Position numbers and translations under genes: made by a program. The notes beneath the pieces were generated by a model, which saw nothing but the letters and a program-made list of their open reading frames with translations, did not search any database and had not been told where the DNA came from. From the NCBI GenBank assembly GCA_902779705.1, contig CACZCR010000005.1:1-64000 (forward strand): a DNA stretch of 64,000 nucleotides. Direction: 5' to 3'. This DNA is from an uncultured Bacteroidales bacterium. GTDB lineage: Bacteria; Bacteroidota; Bacteroidia; Bacteroidales; Paludibacteraceae. Each line of letters begins with the position of its first letter. Within the stretch, counting starts at the first letter, position 1. Below are positions 36,909-45,183 of the stretch, piece by piece.

Positions 36909-37613
36909 TTATTTCTTAGCGCCGAGGTTGTCGATGCAGAAATAGGCCGGGGTGTTCAAGCCCCAGTCGCCTGTACGGCTGCCGCTGAGTGCAAAATGCA
37001 GCTCGTCCACTTGGCCGAGAGCGCTGAGGTCAACGTAGGTCCAGTCGGTAACGATGTTGGTGCCGCGAGCGAGGTCGAAATCAACCTTAGCGTTGACAGC
37101 TGTGCCGTTCAACGAACCGGTGATGGTCAGGGTGAAGTAGTCGCCCTCTGCGAACGGCTCACCAGCGAACGAGTCGCCGTTCTTCATCGAGTTGTAAGCA
37201 TAGACGTTGTTGCAAACATACATACCAGGAACAGTAGCCGGAGTAGTCAGCTTGATAGCATTTCCGGAGTAACCGTCCTCATACCAAACAACGTAGTTCT
37301 GGCCTGCATACGCACCACCTGCGATCGACTTGTTAGCGTCGGTGTAGTCCTTGAATTCGGTGTTGGTGATGTTGGATACTACAGCACCCGATACAGACAT
37401 TCCACCGTAAGCTACTGTCTGCTGGAGCGTGTAGTTACCGCTCTGCAGATAAGCCACGGTATCGTGGTCGAATGCAAAATAACTCTCTGCTGCAGCAGGG
37501 CTGATAGCAGCCTCTTCAAAGGTAGCAACAGTAGGATCTACTACTTCACCTTTCTTCTCGCAAGACACCATCACGAGTGCCATAGCGACTACAAAAAGAA
37601 ATGACTTTTTCAT
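36909..37613 (-). CDS. DUF4465 lipoprotein, probable B12-binding (BtuH-like)
   Basis: 234 residues. Lipobox in MVMVSCEKK (C18). The remainder is a beta-rich domain with the DUF4465 pattern: FEEAAISPAAAESYFAF, GGMSVSGAVVSNITN, NYVVWYEDGY and TDWTYVDLSALGQVDELHFALSGSRTGDWGLNTPAYFCIDN. DUF4465 lipoproteins occur in Bacteroides cobalamin loci, and surface lipoproteins named BtuH from such loci bind vitamin B12. Here it is the third gene after a cobalamin riboswitch, following BtuB and a BtuG-like protein, which supports a surface B12-binding role. Terminator follows. Confidence 0.8.
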   Translation of the reverse strand: MKKSFLFVVAMALVMVSCEKKGEVVDPTVATFEEAAISPAAAESYFAFDHDTVAYLQSGNYTLQQTVAYGGMSVSGAVVSNITNTEFKDYTDANKSIAGGAYAGQNYVVWYEDGYSGNAIKLTTPATVPGMYVCNNVYAYNSMKNGDSFAGEPFAEGDYFTLTITGSLNGTAVNAKVDFDLARGTNIVTDWTYVDLSALGQVDELHFALSGSRTGDWGLNTPAYFCIDNLGAKK

Positions 37614-37671
37614 TTTGTTTTGAATTGTTAATAATTAATGGTTAATAAAGTTAATATAAGTGTTGTAAGCA

Positions 37672-39543
37672 CTATTTTTTACAATGCAGATCGACTGCTC
37701 CGGCGATCTCGGTACTGATCTCACCGGTTGGGTCGTTGATCTCATCGATGGCCGTGTAGACGCGAACGAAATCAATCGATGGCAGACAGATAGTATTTCC
37801 GTCCGCGTCTACCGCCCACGATATATCCAAACTCGTACCGTCGGTATCGTTATTGGGTTTGTTGTCTACGTATCCGTACTCCAGTATATGCTGCACTATC
37901 TGGCCGCTGATACTCTGGGTTTGCGAGGGCAGTTTGGCCCCACAGAGCGTATACTCGTCAACGGTGAGCCATTGCGGGTAATAGGGCTGGGAATGGAACG
38001 GATTTTGGATCGTATCCCCGGCGCGGGTATAGGTCTTGGTGTAGGTATGGTTGGTCATCGGATCGTCATACAGACAGCCTTTGAGTTCGTACCATATGTC
38101 GTCCGGCAGGCCGTTACCGTTATCATCGCGGCTGACGAGTACGATACCGGGTTCGGAACTGCCGTATTGGCTGTTGCCAGTCATCAGGTAGGCGTTGCCC
38201 AAGATCTGAAGATCCGGCCCGTTGTCGTTGACCACAGCATGGTCAAAACCAAAGGTGATGTATCCTCCCCATCCGCCCAGGCAGACGAGCCCTTGTGCGT
38301 TGTTAACCAGCGCCAGTTCACACTTGCGGCACATCGAGGCTTCGGTATCGCCGGTCTCGTATTTGGGCAGCAGATTAACAAACTGACCCATCGCAGGGCG
38401 ATACTCATAGACCTTAGCTATATACGGCGATGGCCCGGTGACGGTACTGCTGTCTTCGTACAGCTCGTATGCTTCCGTGACGCGGCATAGGTGCCCCGGT
38501 ATATCGCCTGTTTGGGCTTGCCAGCGTTCGCGTCCGTCGTAGCTATAGCAGTGGAGCACACCGGACGAGACATAGTTCTTGGCATCGGTTATATAGAGCG
38601 CGTCCGAGGTCACTAACAGCCCGTACGGATGCTCGTATTGGGCGATGTCGAAGGGTGAGTCTTGCTCGCTAAAGTCCAGCGTCGAGTAGGTGCGAAGGCG
38701 TTTGTGCTCGCTATCCAGAACGTAGGCCGTGAAGCCGTAGATGGCCAGGTTGGTACATGGTGTTTGGATACGTTGTATGGCCCGGCGGTTTTCGACGATG
38801 GTCAGGTGTGGAGCGGTTTGCTTATAATTGCCTTGGCAACAAACCCACAAGCGTTTTTGCTCGTCTTTTTGTATGCGTGTCGGGTTAAGACCGACGGGGA
38901 TCTTGTCGATCTCGGTAAAGGTGTTGAGGTCGATGACGGATAAGGTTGAGTCATACCGATCGACCAGATAGCCTCCGGAATTGCAGACGTAGAGCAGGTC
39001 GTCGATGATACATAACTCGTCCGGCTGGTGTCCCACTTTGATCTCGCGGGTGATGGCGAGTGTGGCGGTATCGATCTCAAAGACCGAACCCAACATGTCC
39101 GGGTCGGCTATCGAGCCCACATAGGCGCTGACGTATGCCTTGTCTTTGTAGAACGTTATATAGCGGCAGTTGGGGATATCGATCTTGGCTATATGGCGAG
39201 CTTTGAGGTCCATGACCTCGACCTTGTGTGAGCAGTTGATGACCGCGTAGAGACGATGGCCGTACTGTTGAAGGTCGTTTCCTACATCCCCCAACTCTTT
39301 GAGTTGATGCGGGTTCTGCGAACCGTACCAGTTGCTGTAGTAGGTACCGGATTCAAGGTTGATATAGTCCAGTCGGGCTTTGTTAGAACCCATATTGCCT
39401 TCGCAGAGTACATACAGTCCCCCTGCACCCACCACATCCGTGATATGGGTGCCGATAGTGGGATAGACCACTTCATCACCTCGGCAGCTCCAGAGAAGCC
39501 AGGAGCATAGCGCAAGCATTAATATGTGAAGGCTACGGTGCAT
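37672..39543 (-). CDS. BtuG-like beta-propeller lipoprotein fused to a second surface domain
   Basis: 623 residues, lipobox LLWSC (C20). Residues about 40-350 form a YncE/DUF5074-like propeller with repeats such as YVSAYVGS, LLYVCNSGGY, LSVIDLNTFTEIDKIPVG, LWVCCQGN and ALYITDAKNY. BtuG propellers of this type bind B12 very tightly on the BtuB lid. The second half (about 400-620) is a distinct domain with PGIVLVSRDDNGNGLPDDIWYEL, seen in other Bacteroides proteins as a separate cell-surface module. The fusion is therefore notable. It overlaps btuB by 25 bp and precedes the DUF4465 gene by 58 bp. Confidence 0.8.
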   Translation of the reverse strand: MHRSLHILMLALCSWLLWSCRGDEVVYPTIGTHITDVVGAGGLYVLCEGNMGSNKARLDYINLESGTYYSNWYGSQNPHQLKELGDVGNDLQQYGHRLYAVINCSHKVEVMDLKARHIAKIDIPNCRYITFYKDKAYVSAYVGSIADPDMLGSVFEIDTATLAITREIKVGHQPDELCIIDDLLYVCNSGGYLVDRYDSTLSVIDLNTFTEIDKIPVGLNPTRIQKDEQKRLWVCCQGNYKQTAPHLTIVENRRAIQRIQTPCTNLAIYGFTAYVLDSEHKRLRTYSTLDFSEQDSPFDIAQYEHPYGLLVTSDALYITDAKNYVSSGVLHCYSYDGRERWQAQTGDIPGHLCRVTEAYELYEDSSTVTGPSPYIAKVYEYRPAMGQFVNLLPKYETGDTEASMCRKCELALVNNAQGLVCLGGWGGYITFGFDHAVVNDNGPDLQILGNAYLMTGNSQYGSSEPGIVLVSRDDNGNGLPDDIWYELKGCLYDDPMTNHTYTKTYTRAGDTIQNPFHSQPYYPQWLTVDEYTLCGAKLPSQTQSISGQIVQHILEYGYVDNKPNNDTDGTSLDISWAVDADGNTICLPSIDFVRVYTAIDEINDPTGEISTEIAGAVDLHCKK

Positions 39544-41579
39544 CGTACGTTTTGTTTAGGCATCGGGTAGTTCTGAATCACTTCGTAGTCCTGCCCGAGC
39601 AAATTATTGATTTCTATATTGGCTTTGAGTCCGTACCGCTGTATGTTCCACTCTCCGTACAACGACAGATCGTGTGTGTACCAGGGCTGTACGTAGTTGT
39701 AGATGGTGTTCTCTTGTTGGCTATACCGCTCGCCCACATAGATGAACGAGTAGTTCAGGCCGTAGTGGTCGCCGCGCTTGCTGGCCCAGTCCAGTCCTAC
39801 GACCGCGCCGCCACTATGCCATGGGATATACGGGATCTGGTGCCCGTAATAGCTGTCCTCGGGGTTGGTGACATCGATAGCTGTCTGGTAGGTATAGTTG
39901 AGGCGTGTACGCAGGGTGAACTGCAGGGGTAAGAACCAGGACATATCCAGTTTGGCGTCTACGCCGTTGATCTTGACCTCGCCTAGGTTGAGCATTGTCC
40001 AGCGGAACTGCTGCCCTTTGGGGTAAGCGATGATCTTGTCGGTGACACGGTTGTAGTAATAGGATGCGTTGGCGCTTAGGTCCACTATGCGGCTTTTATG
40101 ACGATAGGCTATCTCAATACTATGTTGGCGTGCCAACTCTGGACGAAGAGAGGCGTTGCCCATGTCGGTATAGTAGAGGTCGTTGAAAGTAGGGTAGCGG
40201 TAACTCTGCTTGTAGAAAGCGTTCAGGCTCAAGTCAATGGCCGGATAAGGGCGCAGCGAGACGAATACACCGGGGGTGAACTTGGGCTGTATGCCGGCTG
40301 ACTGCTGATCGGAGATGGCCGTCATCAGCACACTGGCCTGCAGACGCAGATACTCCTTGATATTAAACGCTGTAGCAGCCGACAGCCAATGACTGTGACG
40401 CGTGTGATACTCCTCGGCTCCGGAGGTGATCAGTTCGTGCTTGGTGAGGGTGTTGTATTGGTAGTCATAGGCTACCGACAGATCCCACCAGCGCAGCAGT
40501 TGAACCTTGTTGGCCAGGCTGACGTATACCTCTTGCTGTAGGTACTCATTGTTGGCCGGCAGCAGGCGTTCGTCATAGTTCTGGTAGTGGGTGTAGTCGT
40601 TGGCGTACTTGGCCAGCAAGCGTGTGTTCCATCGTCCGAACCATTCGTCCTGCCATTGTGCTTGCACAAAACTGTTGCGGTCCCACAGCCGCTCACCATT
40701 GCGCCATACGTTGTTAACGATCGCTCCGGGAACACCTCGCTCGCTGTAGTAGTTGTACCCGTGTATGCGCCAAAAACCGGTGTTGCGATAGTAGTGATGC
40801 AAGCCTAACTCAGTCCGTACGGCGTTGATGTCACCGTTCTGGCGAACGGCTGTGGTGTCATAGGCCGTTTGACCATCCGGCAGGACGCGGCGGTAACGGA
40901 AAGGATACTTACCATCCGAATAGACATACTCCGCATCCATGGTCAGCGCCAGGCCGTCTGTGAGCTTGATGTCCATACCGACAGAGGGGTTAGCCAACGC
41001 AAAACTACCGCAACGCATACGAGCACGAAGATGCACCCGTTCGTCTTGTTTGAAATAGGGCCTGCGCGTGGTCAGATAGACGTTGCCTGCCGCACCAAAC
41101 TCGCGTGCCGACTGAAAGATATCGGATTTCTGACCATTATACAGGTCGATCTGCTCCATGTTATCCAACGAGTACTTACCCAGGTCGATTTGTCCGTTTT
41201 GGGCATTTCCCAGCTGCACGCCATTATAGTAGATCGCTGCGTGCTGGCTACCCATCGAGCGGATATTGATCGTCTTGATGCCGCCTACGCCGCCGTAGTC
41301 TTTGAGTTGCACGCCCGAGAAATAGCGGAGCGCATCGGCTACATTGAGCGCGCTGAGTCGTTCCAACTCCTCGCCTTTGAGCACTTGCGGCACGATTACA
41401 TCTTTGGTCAGCGCCCGTCCGGTCACCACAACTTCGTCCATGTGCTTGTGACGCACAGAGTCAGACGGGGATGCCTCTGTGGAAGCAACAGCCATCGCAT
41501 GCGCGCTTGCGGGCGCACATACACCTAACACGCAGAACGCGAGTACTAATATGTGTAAACTCGTTTTGTTCAGTCTCAT
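39519..41579 (-). CDS. btuB: TonB-dependent cobalamin receptor BtuB
   Basis: 686 residues from ATG 41579 (MRLNKTSLHILVLAFCVLGVC, signal peptide); earlier in-frame Met codons are inside the riboswitch. A TonB-box-like segment (HMDEVVVTG) is followed by a plug domain (LNVADALRYFSGVQLKDYGGVGGIKTINIRSMG) and a beta-barrel ending in VRCTVAFTY. There is no carboxypeptidase-like N-terminal domain, as expected for BtuB. The assignment to B12 rests on the strong cobalamin riboswitch in its leader and the two B12-binding-type lipoproteins downstream. Import of vitamin B12 across the outer membrane, energised by TonB-ExbBD. Confidence 0.88.
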   Translation of the reverse strand: MRLNKTSLHILVLAFCVLGVCAPASAHAMAVASTEASPSDSVRHKHMDEVVVTGRALTKDVIVPQVLKGEELERLSALNVADALRYFSGVQLKDYGGVGGIKTINIRSMGSQHAAIYYNGVQLGNAQNGQIDLGKYSLDNMEQIDLYNGQKSDIFQSAREFGAAGNVYLTTRRPYFKQDERVHLRARMRCGSFALANPSVGMDIKLTDGLALTMDAEYVYSDGKYPFRYRRVLPDGQTAYDTTAVRQNGDINAVRTELGLHHYYRNTGFWRIHGYNYYSERGVPGAIVNNVWRNGERLWDRNSFVQAQWQDEWFGRWNTRLLAKYANDYTHYQNYDERLLPANNEYLQQEVYVSLANKVQLLRWWDLSVAYDYQYNTLTKHELITSGAEEYHTRHSHWLSAATAFNIKEYLRLQASVLMTAISDQQSAGIQPKFTPGVFVSLRPYPAIDLSLNAFYKQSYRYPTFNDLYYTDMGNASLRPELARQHSIEIAYRHKSRIVDLSANASYYYNRVTDKIIAYPKGQQFRWTMLNLGEVKINGVDAKLDMSWFLPLQFTLRTRLNYTYQTAIDVTNPEDSYYGHQIPYIPWHSGGAVVGLDWASKRGDHYGLNYSFIYVGERYSQQENTIYNYVQPWYTHDLSLYGEWNIQRYGLKANIEINNLLGQDYEVIQNYPMPKQNVRCTVAFTY

Positions 41580-41604
41580 ACTCTGTATCGCGAGAGTGTG
41601 ACCA

Positions 41605-41912
41605 GTGTGTTCAACGGCAGGTCTTCTGACTTCGTCGCTCTCTTGCAGCCTTCCCATTCCTAAGAACAGTGACGTATTAGCAAGAAAGTTCTCTTTTTTT
41701 CGGGGTCCCCGAGGATTTCTAATCCTTGGGGAGAGGAGGCGGAACGTCCTCCCATTGAAGTGGGAGGAGTGGCCTCCGCCTAGAAGGGCTTTCTTGTCAC
41801 AAGCCACTTCCGACGACGACACAGCAGCGCGTCTGTACAGGATTCTCACCTGTTTCCCTTTTCATCCGGCACGAACGAATATCCGCACCAGACACCGTTA
41901 CTTTTAATTCGG
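41605..41912 (-). ncRNA. Cobalamin riboswitch
   Basis: On the minus strand the core GGGAAACAGGTGAGAATCC with following CGCGCTGCTGT (around 41863-41820), then GTCACTG, GGGAAGGC, and the B12 box AGTCAGAAGACCTGCC (41631-41616) appear in the right order. Between the two halves lies an insertion of about 100 nt with nested GC-rich hairpins, including CCTCCCA/TGGGAGG (41748-41767) inside GGCGGA/TCCGCC (41738-41780), and GGATT/AATCC at 41712-41724. It directly precedes btuB and would switch the operon off when B12 is plentiful. Confidence 0.95.
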
Positions 41913-41915
41913 GCG

Positions 41916-41947
41916 CAAAGATACTACTTTTTTTTGAAATACGCAAA
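41916..41947 (-). promoter_or_regulatory. Promoter of the B12 operon
   Basis: Minus strand TTTG (41947-41944), 20 bp, TATCTTTG (41923-41916). Start of transcription near 41912, at the 5' edge of the riboswitch. Confidence 0.85.
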
Positions 41948-41951
41948 TTTT

Positions 41952-41983
41952 TTTGCATATATCATATATTTTTACTACCTTTG
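41952..41983 (+). promoter_or_regulatory. Promoter of the VWA surface protein gene
   Basis: TTTG (41952-41955), 20 bp, TACCTTTG (41976-41983). Its -33 box is 4 bp from the -33 box of the divergent B12 promoter. Leader of about 58 nt before ATG 42045. Confidence 0.85.
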
Positions 41984-42044
41984 CAGCACCAAATTGCACT
42001 TGGCACGAAAATTGCAAGACATGGATTGTTAAAATCAGACAATT

Positions 42045-43853
42045 ATGAACAGCAAAAGAATGGTAGTATGGATCCTGGCGCTGATGGCTTGTATGTCTCT
42101 GAGCGCTGCTAAGGTGACGGTCATAGTGGCTGACACCGCCGGATCGCTTGTTAATGAGGCCAAGGTTAAGAATGTATGCACGCGTCAGACCTATCATAGT
42201 TCGGTGGATGGTCGGGCTATTATCCAAGCAGACAAGAAACAGCTGCTTGAGATCAGCGCGTCCGGCTATCATACACAACGTCTGCGTTGGAACGGCAAAG
42301 ATACGGTGCTCTGGATCACCCTCAAGCACGATAAGATCAAACGCTCCAATAAGAATTCGCACTTATTAGGCGCAGGAGGTAGCCGTTTGTATGGCTATAG
42401 AGCTAGCAGCGATGAGATGCTCTATGCCACGATGGATCATAGCAGCAAGAAAGGGCTCACCACTTCAGCCGTTACATTATATGAGTGCGACGAGGCTGCT
42501 CCTGTCATAGCGTATGGTAAGGGCCTTCCTCCATCCGTACCGAATAACGTCTCGGCCGGCAAGTTGACCGCCGGAGAGGTGAACGATTTTGCCAAATGGT
42601 ACCAGTGGCCCGGTATATTGGATGGCGCACTCAAAGACTATATCAAGGACTGGCGCCTCGCGCCCCGTCATCGTTATACGGTGCAGGTGACCAACCGGGA
42701 CGGCTATCCGATGGCCTCGCGTGCGGTGAGTCTGCTTGACAAAAGCGGCAACACCTTGTTCCAAGCCGTGACGGATAACACCGGTAAGGCGGAGTTGTGG
42801 TACCAGTTGATCAATACGAACACCTGCGGCAAGCATGCAGGCCTTCAGATTCGTGTAGATGACCAAACTGTAGAGGCCAAAGATTGGTCGGAGGGTATCA
42901 ACCTGGTCGTAGTGGACGAAGCCTGCGAGGCAAGCGAGACAGCCGATGTGCTGTTTGTGGTAGATGCGACCGGTTCGATGGGTGACGAGATCGTCTATCT
43001 CCAGGCCGAGATGAAGGATGTGATCCGTCGTTCGCAGAACGCCGTAGAGGGCCTTAAGATACGTACAGGAGCCGTTTTTTATCGCGACTATAGTGATGAA
43101 TACCTGACCCGTATATCGTGCCTGAGTGACGATATTGAGACCACCCAGCGTTTTATTGACAAGCAGCGTGCCAACGGAGGCGGTGACTACGAGGAAGCTG
43201 TGCCGGAGGCACTCAAGGCCGCGCTCAATGTGGCTGGATGGGACAGCCAAGCACGCACGCGGATATTGTTCCTGGTATTGGACGCTCCGTGCCATCAAGA
43301 CTCGGCGACGACAGCTATGCTGCACGAACAGGTTTTGAACGCTGCTGCTATGGGTGTTCGCATCGTTCCGGTCGTTTGTAGCGGTATAGGCAAGTCGGGT
43401 GAGTTGTTGATGCGCGAGCTGGCGTTGACCACCAATGGCACCTCGTTCTTCCTAACCGATGACTCCGGCATAGGCCACAGTCACATCAAACCGACCACGG
43501 ATAGCCTGAAGGTGGAGCATCTAAACGATATGATGGTACGTACGATCATCGAGTATGCGACCATGCCGACTTGTGTGCCTGAGCAAGAGCAAGAAGGCGA
43601 GATGCAGATACTGCCGTATATACCCAATCCGTTTGACCCGCAGGATGTGGAGAATGACCCATCGATCCCGCATGGTGAGACCACACTCTATCTGATAGAT
43701 ATATCGGGCAAGTTGATCACGATCTTCGAAGGCGACATGAATACCGTCACGCCCGAACAACTCAAGACCGGATACGGTTTGTCGAGTGGCGTATACCTGA
43801 TCAAGGCGTTCTATGACGGGCAGTGGATGACACGCAAAATAATTGTACGATAA
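42045..43853 (+). CDS. Secreted VWA-domain protein with T9SS-type C-terminal domain
   Basis: 602 residues, signal peptide (MACMSLSAAK). It has a carboxypeptidase-like beta domain (about 24-90), a VWA-type domain from about 300 with intact MIDAS DATGS (LFVVDATGSMGDEI) and a YRDYSDEY strand. The C-terminal 80 residues (GETTLYLIDISGKLITIFEGD...GLSSGVYLIKAFYDGQWMTRKIIVR, read in parts) match the type A sorting domain of type IX secretion, ending in the usual basic KIIVR. It is therefore probably secreted to the surface. A lipoprotein follows after 6 bp. Function unknown. Confidence 0.8.
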   Translation: MNSKRMVVWILALMACMSLSAAKVTVIVADTAGSLVNEAKVKNVCTRQTYHSSVDGRAIIQADKKQLLEISASGYHTQRLRWNGKDTVLWITLKHDKIKRSNKNSHLLGAGGSRLYGYRASSDEMLYATMDHSSKKGLTTSAVTLYECDEAAPVIAYGKGLPPSVPNNVSAGKLTAGEVNDFAKWYQWPGILDGALKDYIKDWRLAPRHRYTVQVTNRDGYPMASRAVSLLDKSGNTLFQAVTDNTGKAELWYQLINTNTCGKHAGLQIRVDDQTVEAKDWSEGINLVVVDEACEASETADVLFVVDATGSMGDEIVYLQAEMKDVIRRSQNAVEGLKIRTGAVFYRDYSDEYLTRISCLSDDIETTQRFIDKQRANGGGDYEEAVPEALKAALNVAGWDSQARTRILFLVLDAPCHQDSATTAMLHEQVLNAAAMGVRIVPVVCSGIGKSGELLMRELALTTNGTSFFLTDDSGIGHSHIKPTTDSLKVEHLNDMMVRTIIEYATMPTCVPEQEQEGEMQILPYIPNPFDPQDVENDPSIPHGETTLYLIDISGKLITIFEGDMNTVTPEQLKTGYGLSSGVYLIKAFYDGQWMTRKIIVR

Positions 43854-43859
43854 ACAGAT

Positions 43860-44318
43860 ATGAAACAAACATTTTCATCCGTAGTGATCGCTATAGCGAT
43901 GCTATTTAGCGCCCTGCTAATGACAGGGTGTGAGAAAAACAAGATCGACTCTCCGGTGGCCGACCACCTCTATTTGGCGGAGTTTGAGGATGGTTCAAAC
44001 GAGACCGTCTATCTGTATGCAGATGGCAGTGCCGAATTGACCCAGAATCCCGTAGCAGGCGATTCGAAGCTCCATAAGTACTTGCACTGGACGGAGGAGA
44101 ACAACACCGTAGAGATTCTCTACGACGAGCACAAGACCTGGCAACAGAGCCTGTGGAATACACCGGTGATGAGAGGCAAGTTCGGGTACTATGACTACAC
44201 CGACCAGATGTTGTTTGACCCTACAGCCATCAAGGATCCGAACCATGAGTACGGCATGGCGATCAAGTTTACGTATGTAGGTAGTGGTAATTCGGCACTG
44301 TATATGTTAATACAGTGA
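43860..44318 (+). CDS. Small lipoprotein of unknown function
   Basis: 152 residues. Lipobox MTGCEKN (C24), then about 125 residues with beta-strand and aromatic composition (ETVYLYADGSAELTQ, YLHWTEENNTVEILYDEHKTW). No family recognised. It is 6 bp downstream of the T9SS-type VWA gene, so it may be a partner of that surface protein. Its last 12 bp overlap folK on the other strand, and a hairpin (44296-44317) covers both stop codons. Confidence 0.75.
   Translation: MKQTFSSVVIAIAMLFSALLMTGCEKNKIDSPVADHLYLAEFEDGSNETVYLYADGSAELTQNPVAGDSKLHKYLHWTEENNTVEILYDEHKTWQQSLWNTPVMRGKFGYYDYTDQMLFDPTAIKDPNHEYGMAIKFTYVGSGNSALYMLIQ
44296..44317. other. Hairpin covering two convergent stop codons
   Basis: CACTGTAT (44296-44303), ATGTTA, ATACAGTG (44310-44317). 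It spans the folK stop (44307-44309) and all but the last base of the lipoprotein stop (44316-44318). No T-run follows on either strand. Confidence 0.7.
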
Positions 44319-44732
44319 GTGCCATACCTCGCTAAGAGGCTTGACCACAAAATTGCGCTGCTCCCACAGAGGGTGGGGAAGCGTCAGTTCGGGCGATGAG
44401 ATGATGATCTCGTCGCCTTTTTGGTCAAAAGCGCGAATCAGATCGATGTCGATCACACGGTCCGAATAGTGGCCGTCCGCGCTCTTGTGCGTACGTCCCA
44501 GTTGACGCTCGATGGCTTGGGTGCGCTCCAACAACGCCGGCGCAGAGAGTGTCGTCTCCATACGAAGACATATATTACAGAATGCATGAGCGGACTCAAA
44601 CCCCCAAGGATCTGAGTAGAAATAGTCAGACACAGCTGCTATAGTGCCTAGTTGGCGAAGTAGATCTGTCGCCCGACTAATCGTCTGTTCCCGATTCCTC
44701 AAATTGGCTCCGAGTGATAGATAGACAGTCAT
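44307..44732 (-). CDS. folK: 2-amino-4-hydroxy-6-hydroxymethyldihydropteridine pyrophosphokinase
   Basis: 141 residues. ATP-dependent pyrophosphorylation in folate synthesis. The family signature VIDIDLI is preceded by a basic loop (GRTHKSADGHYSDR). LSLGANLRNRE at the start and PHPLWEQRNFVVKPL at the end are conserved. The length is slightly short but normal for Bacteroidetes. Its start lies 56 bp inside the upstream cvpA gene, and the terminator of the opposing operon lies within its coding sequence. Confidence 0.93.
   Translation of the reverse strand: MTVYLSLGANLRNREQTISRATDLLRQLGTIAAVSDYFYSDPWGFESAHAFCNICLRMETTLSAPALLERTQAIERQLGRTHKSADGHYSDRVIDIDLIRAFDQKGDEIIISSPELTLPHPLWEQRNFVVKPLSEVWHSLY
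44392..44422 (+). terminator. Terminator of the VWA/lipoprotein operon inside folK
   Basis: Stem GGCGATGAGAT (44392-44402) with ATCTCGTCGCC (44407-44417), one G-U pair, loop GATG, then TTTTT. It is about 75 bp past the lipoprotein stop, inside folK. Confidence 0.8.
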
Positions 44733-45183
44733 GGGCTAGTTGAAGAGTAGGCTTATAGAGTTTGGACTGCGCCAGCGTATCCTCCGAGAGGATAGGCTTG
44801 ACTTCGTCCAGTTTGGATAGCGCAAAAACGATGACCAGGGCCACCACAAGCGCTTTGACAAACCCTGCAGCAGCGCCCAAAAGGCGGTTCAGGGTGCTCA
44901 GGTGCGCCATCTGCACCAGTTGAGAAAGAATATGTGAGGCGAACGATACGGCAAAACTGATAACGGCGAACACCAACGCATAAGCCACTGCTTCGGCGAT
45001 GGCCGGTTGTATGTGCCATAGGTCGTTGAGCCAGATGGCTACATCGTGGCCAAACAGACGGGATACGTAGATACCGACAGCTACCGACAGCACGCCGATC
45101 ACCTCTTTGATCAATCCCCGTAGGAAGCCTTCTAACAGGCCTCCTACGAGGATCGCAAATATCACAATATCAATCCAAGTCAT
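44677..45183 (-). CDS. CvpA family membrane protein
   Basis: 168 residues, four membrane helices: 4-22 (DIVIFAILVGGLLEGF), 28-44, 62-85 (AIAEAVAYALVFAVISFAVSF) and 100-122 (GAAAGFVKALVVALVIVFALS). The sequence GFLRGLIKEVIG is typical of CvpA/colicin V production family. Probably acts in envelope homeostasis; the mechanism is unknown. It overlaps folK by 56 bp and starts at the last base of the DUF5689 gene stop, so these three genes are tightly coupled. Confidence 0.85.
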   Translation of the reverse strand: MTWIDIVIFAILVGGLLEGFLRGLIKEVIGVLSVAVGIYVSRLFGHDVAIWLNDLWHIQPAIAEAVAYALVFAVISFAVSFASHILSQLVQMAHLSTLNRLLGAAAGFVKALVVALVIVFALSKLDEVKPILSEDTLAQSKLYKPTLQLAHDCLSITRSQFEESGTDD

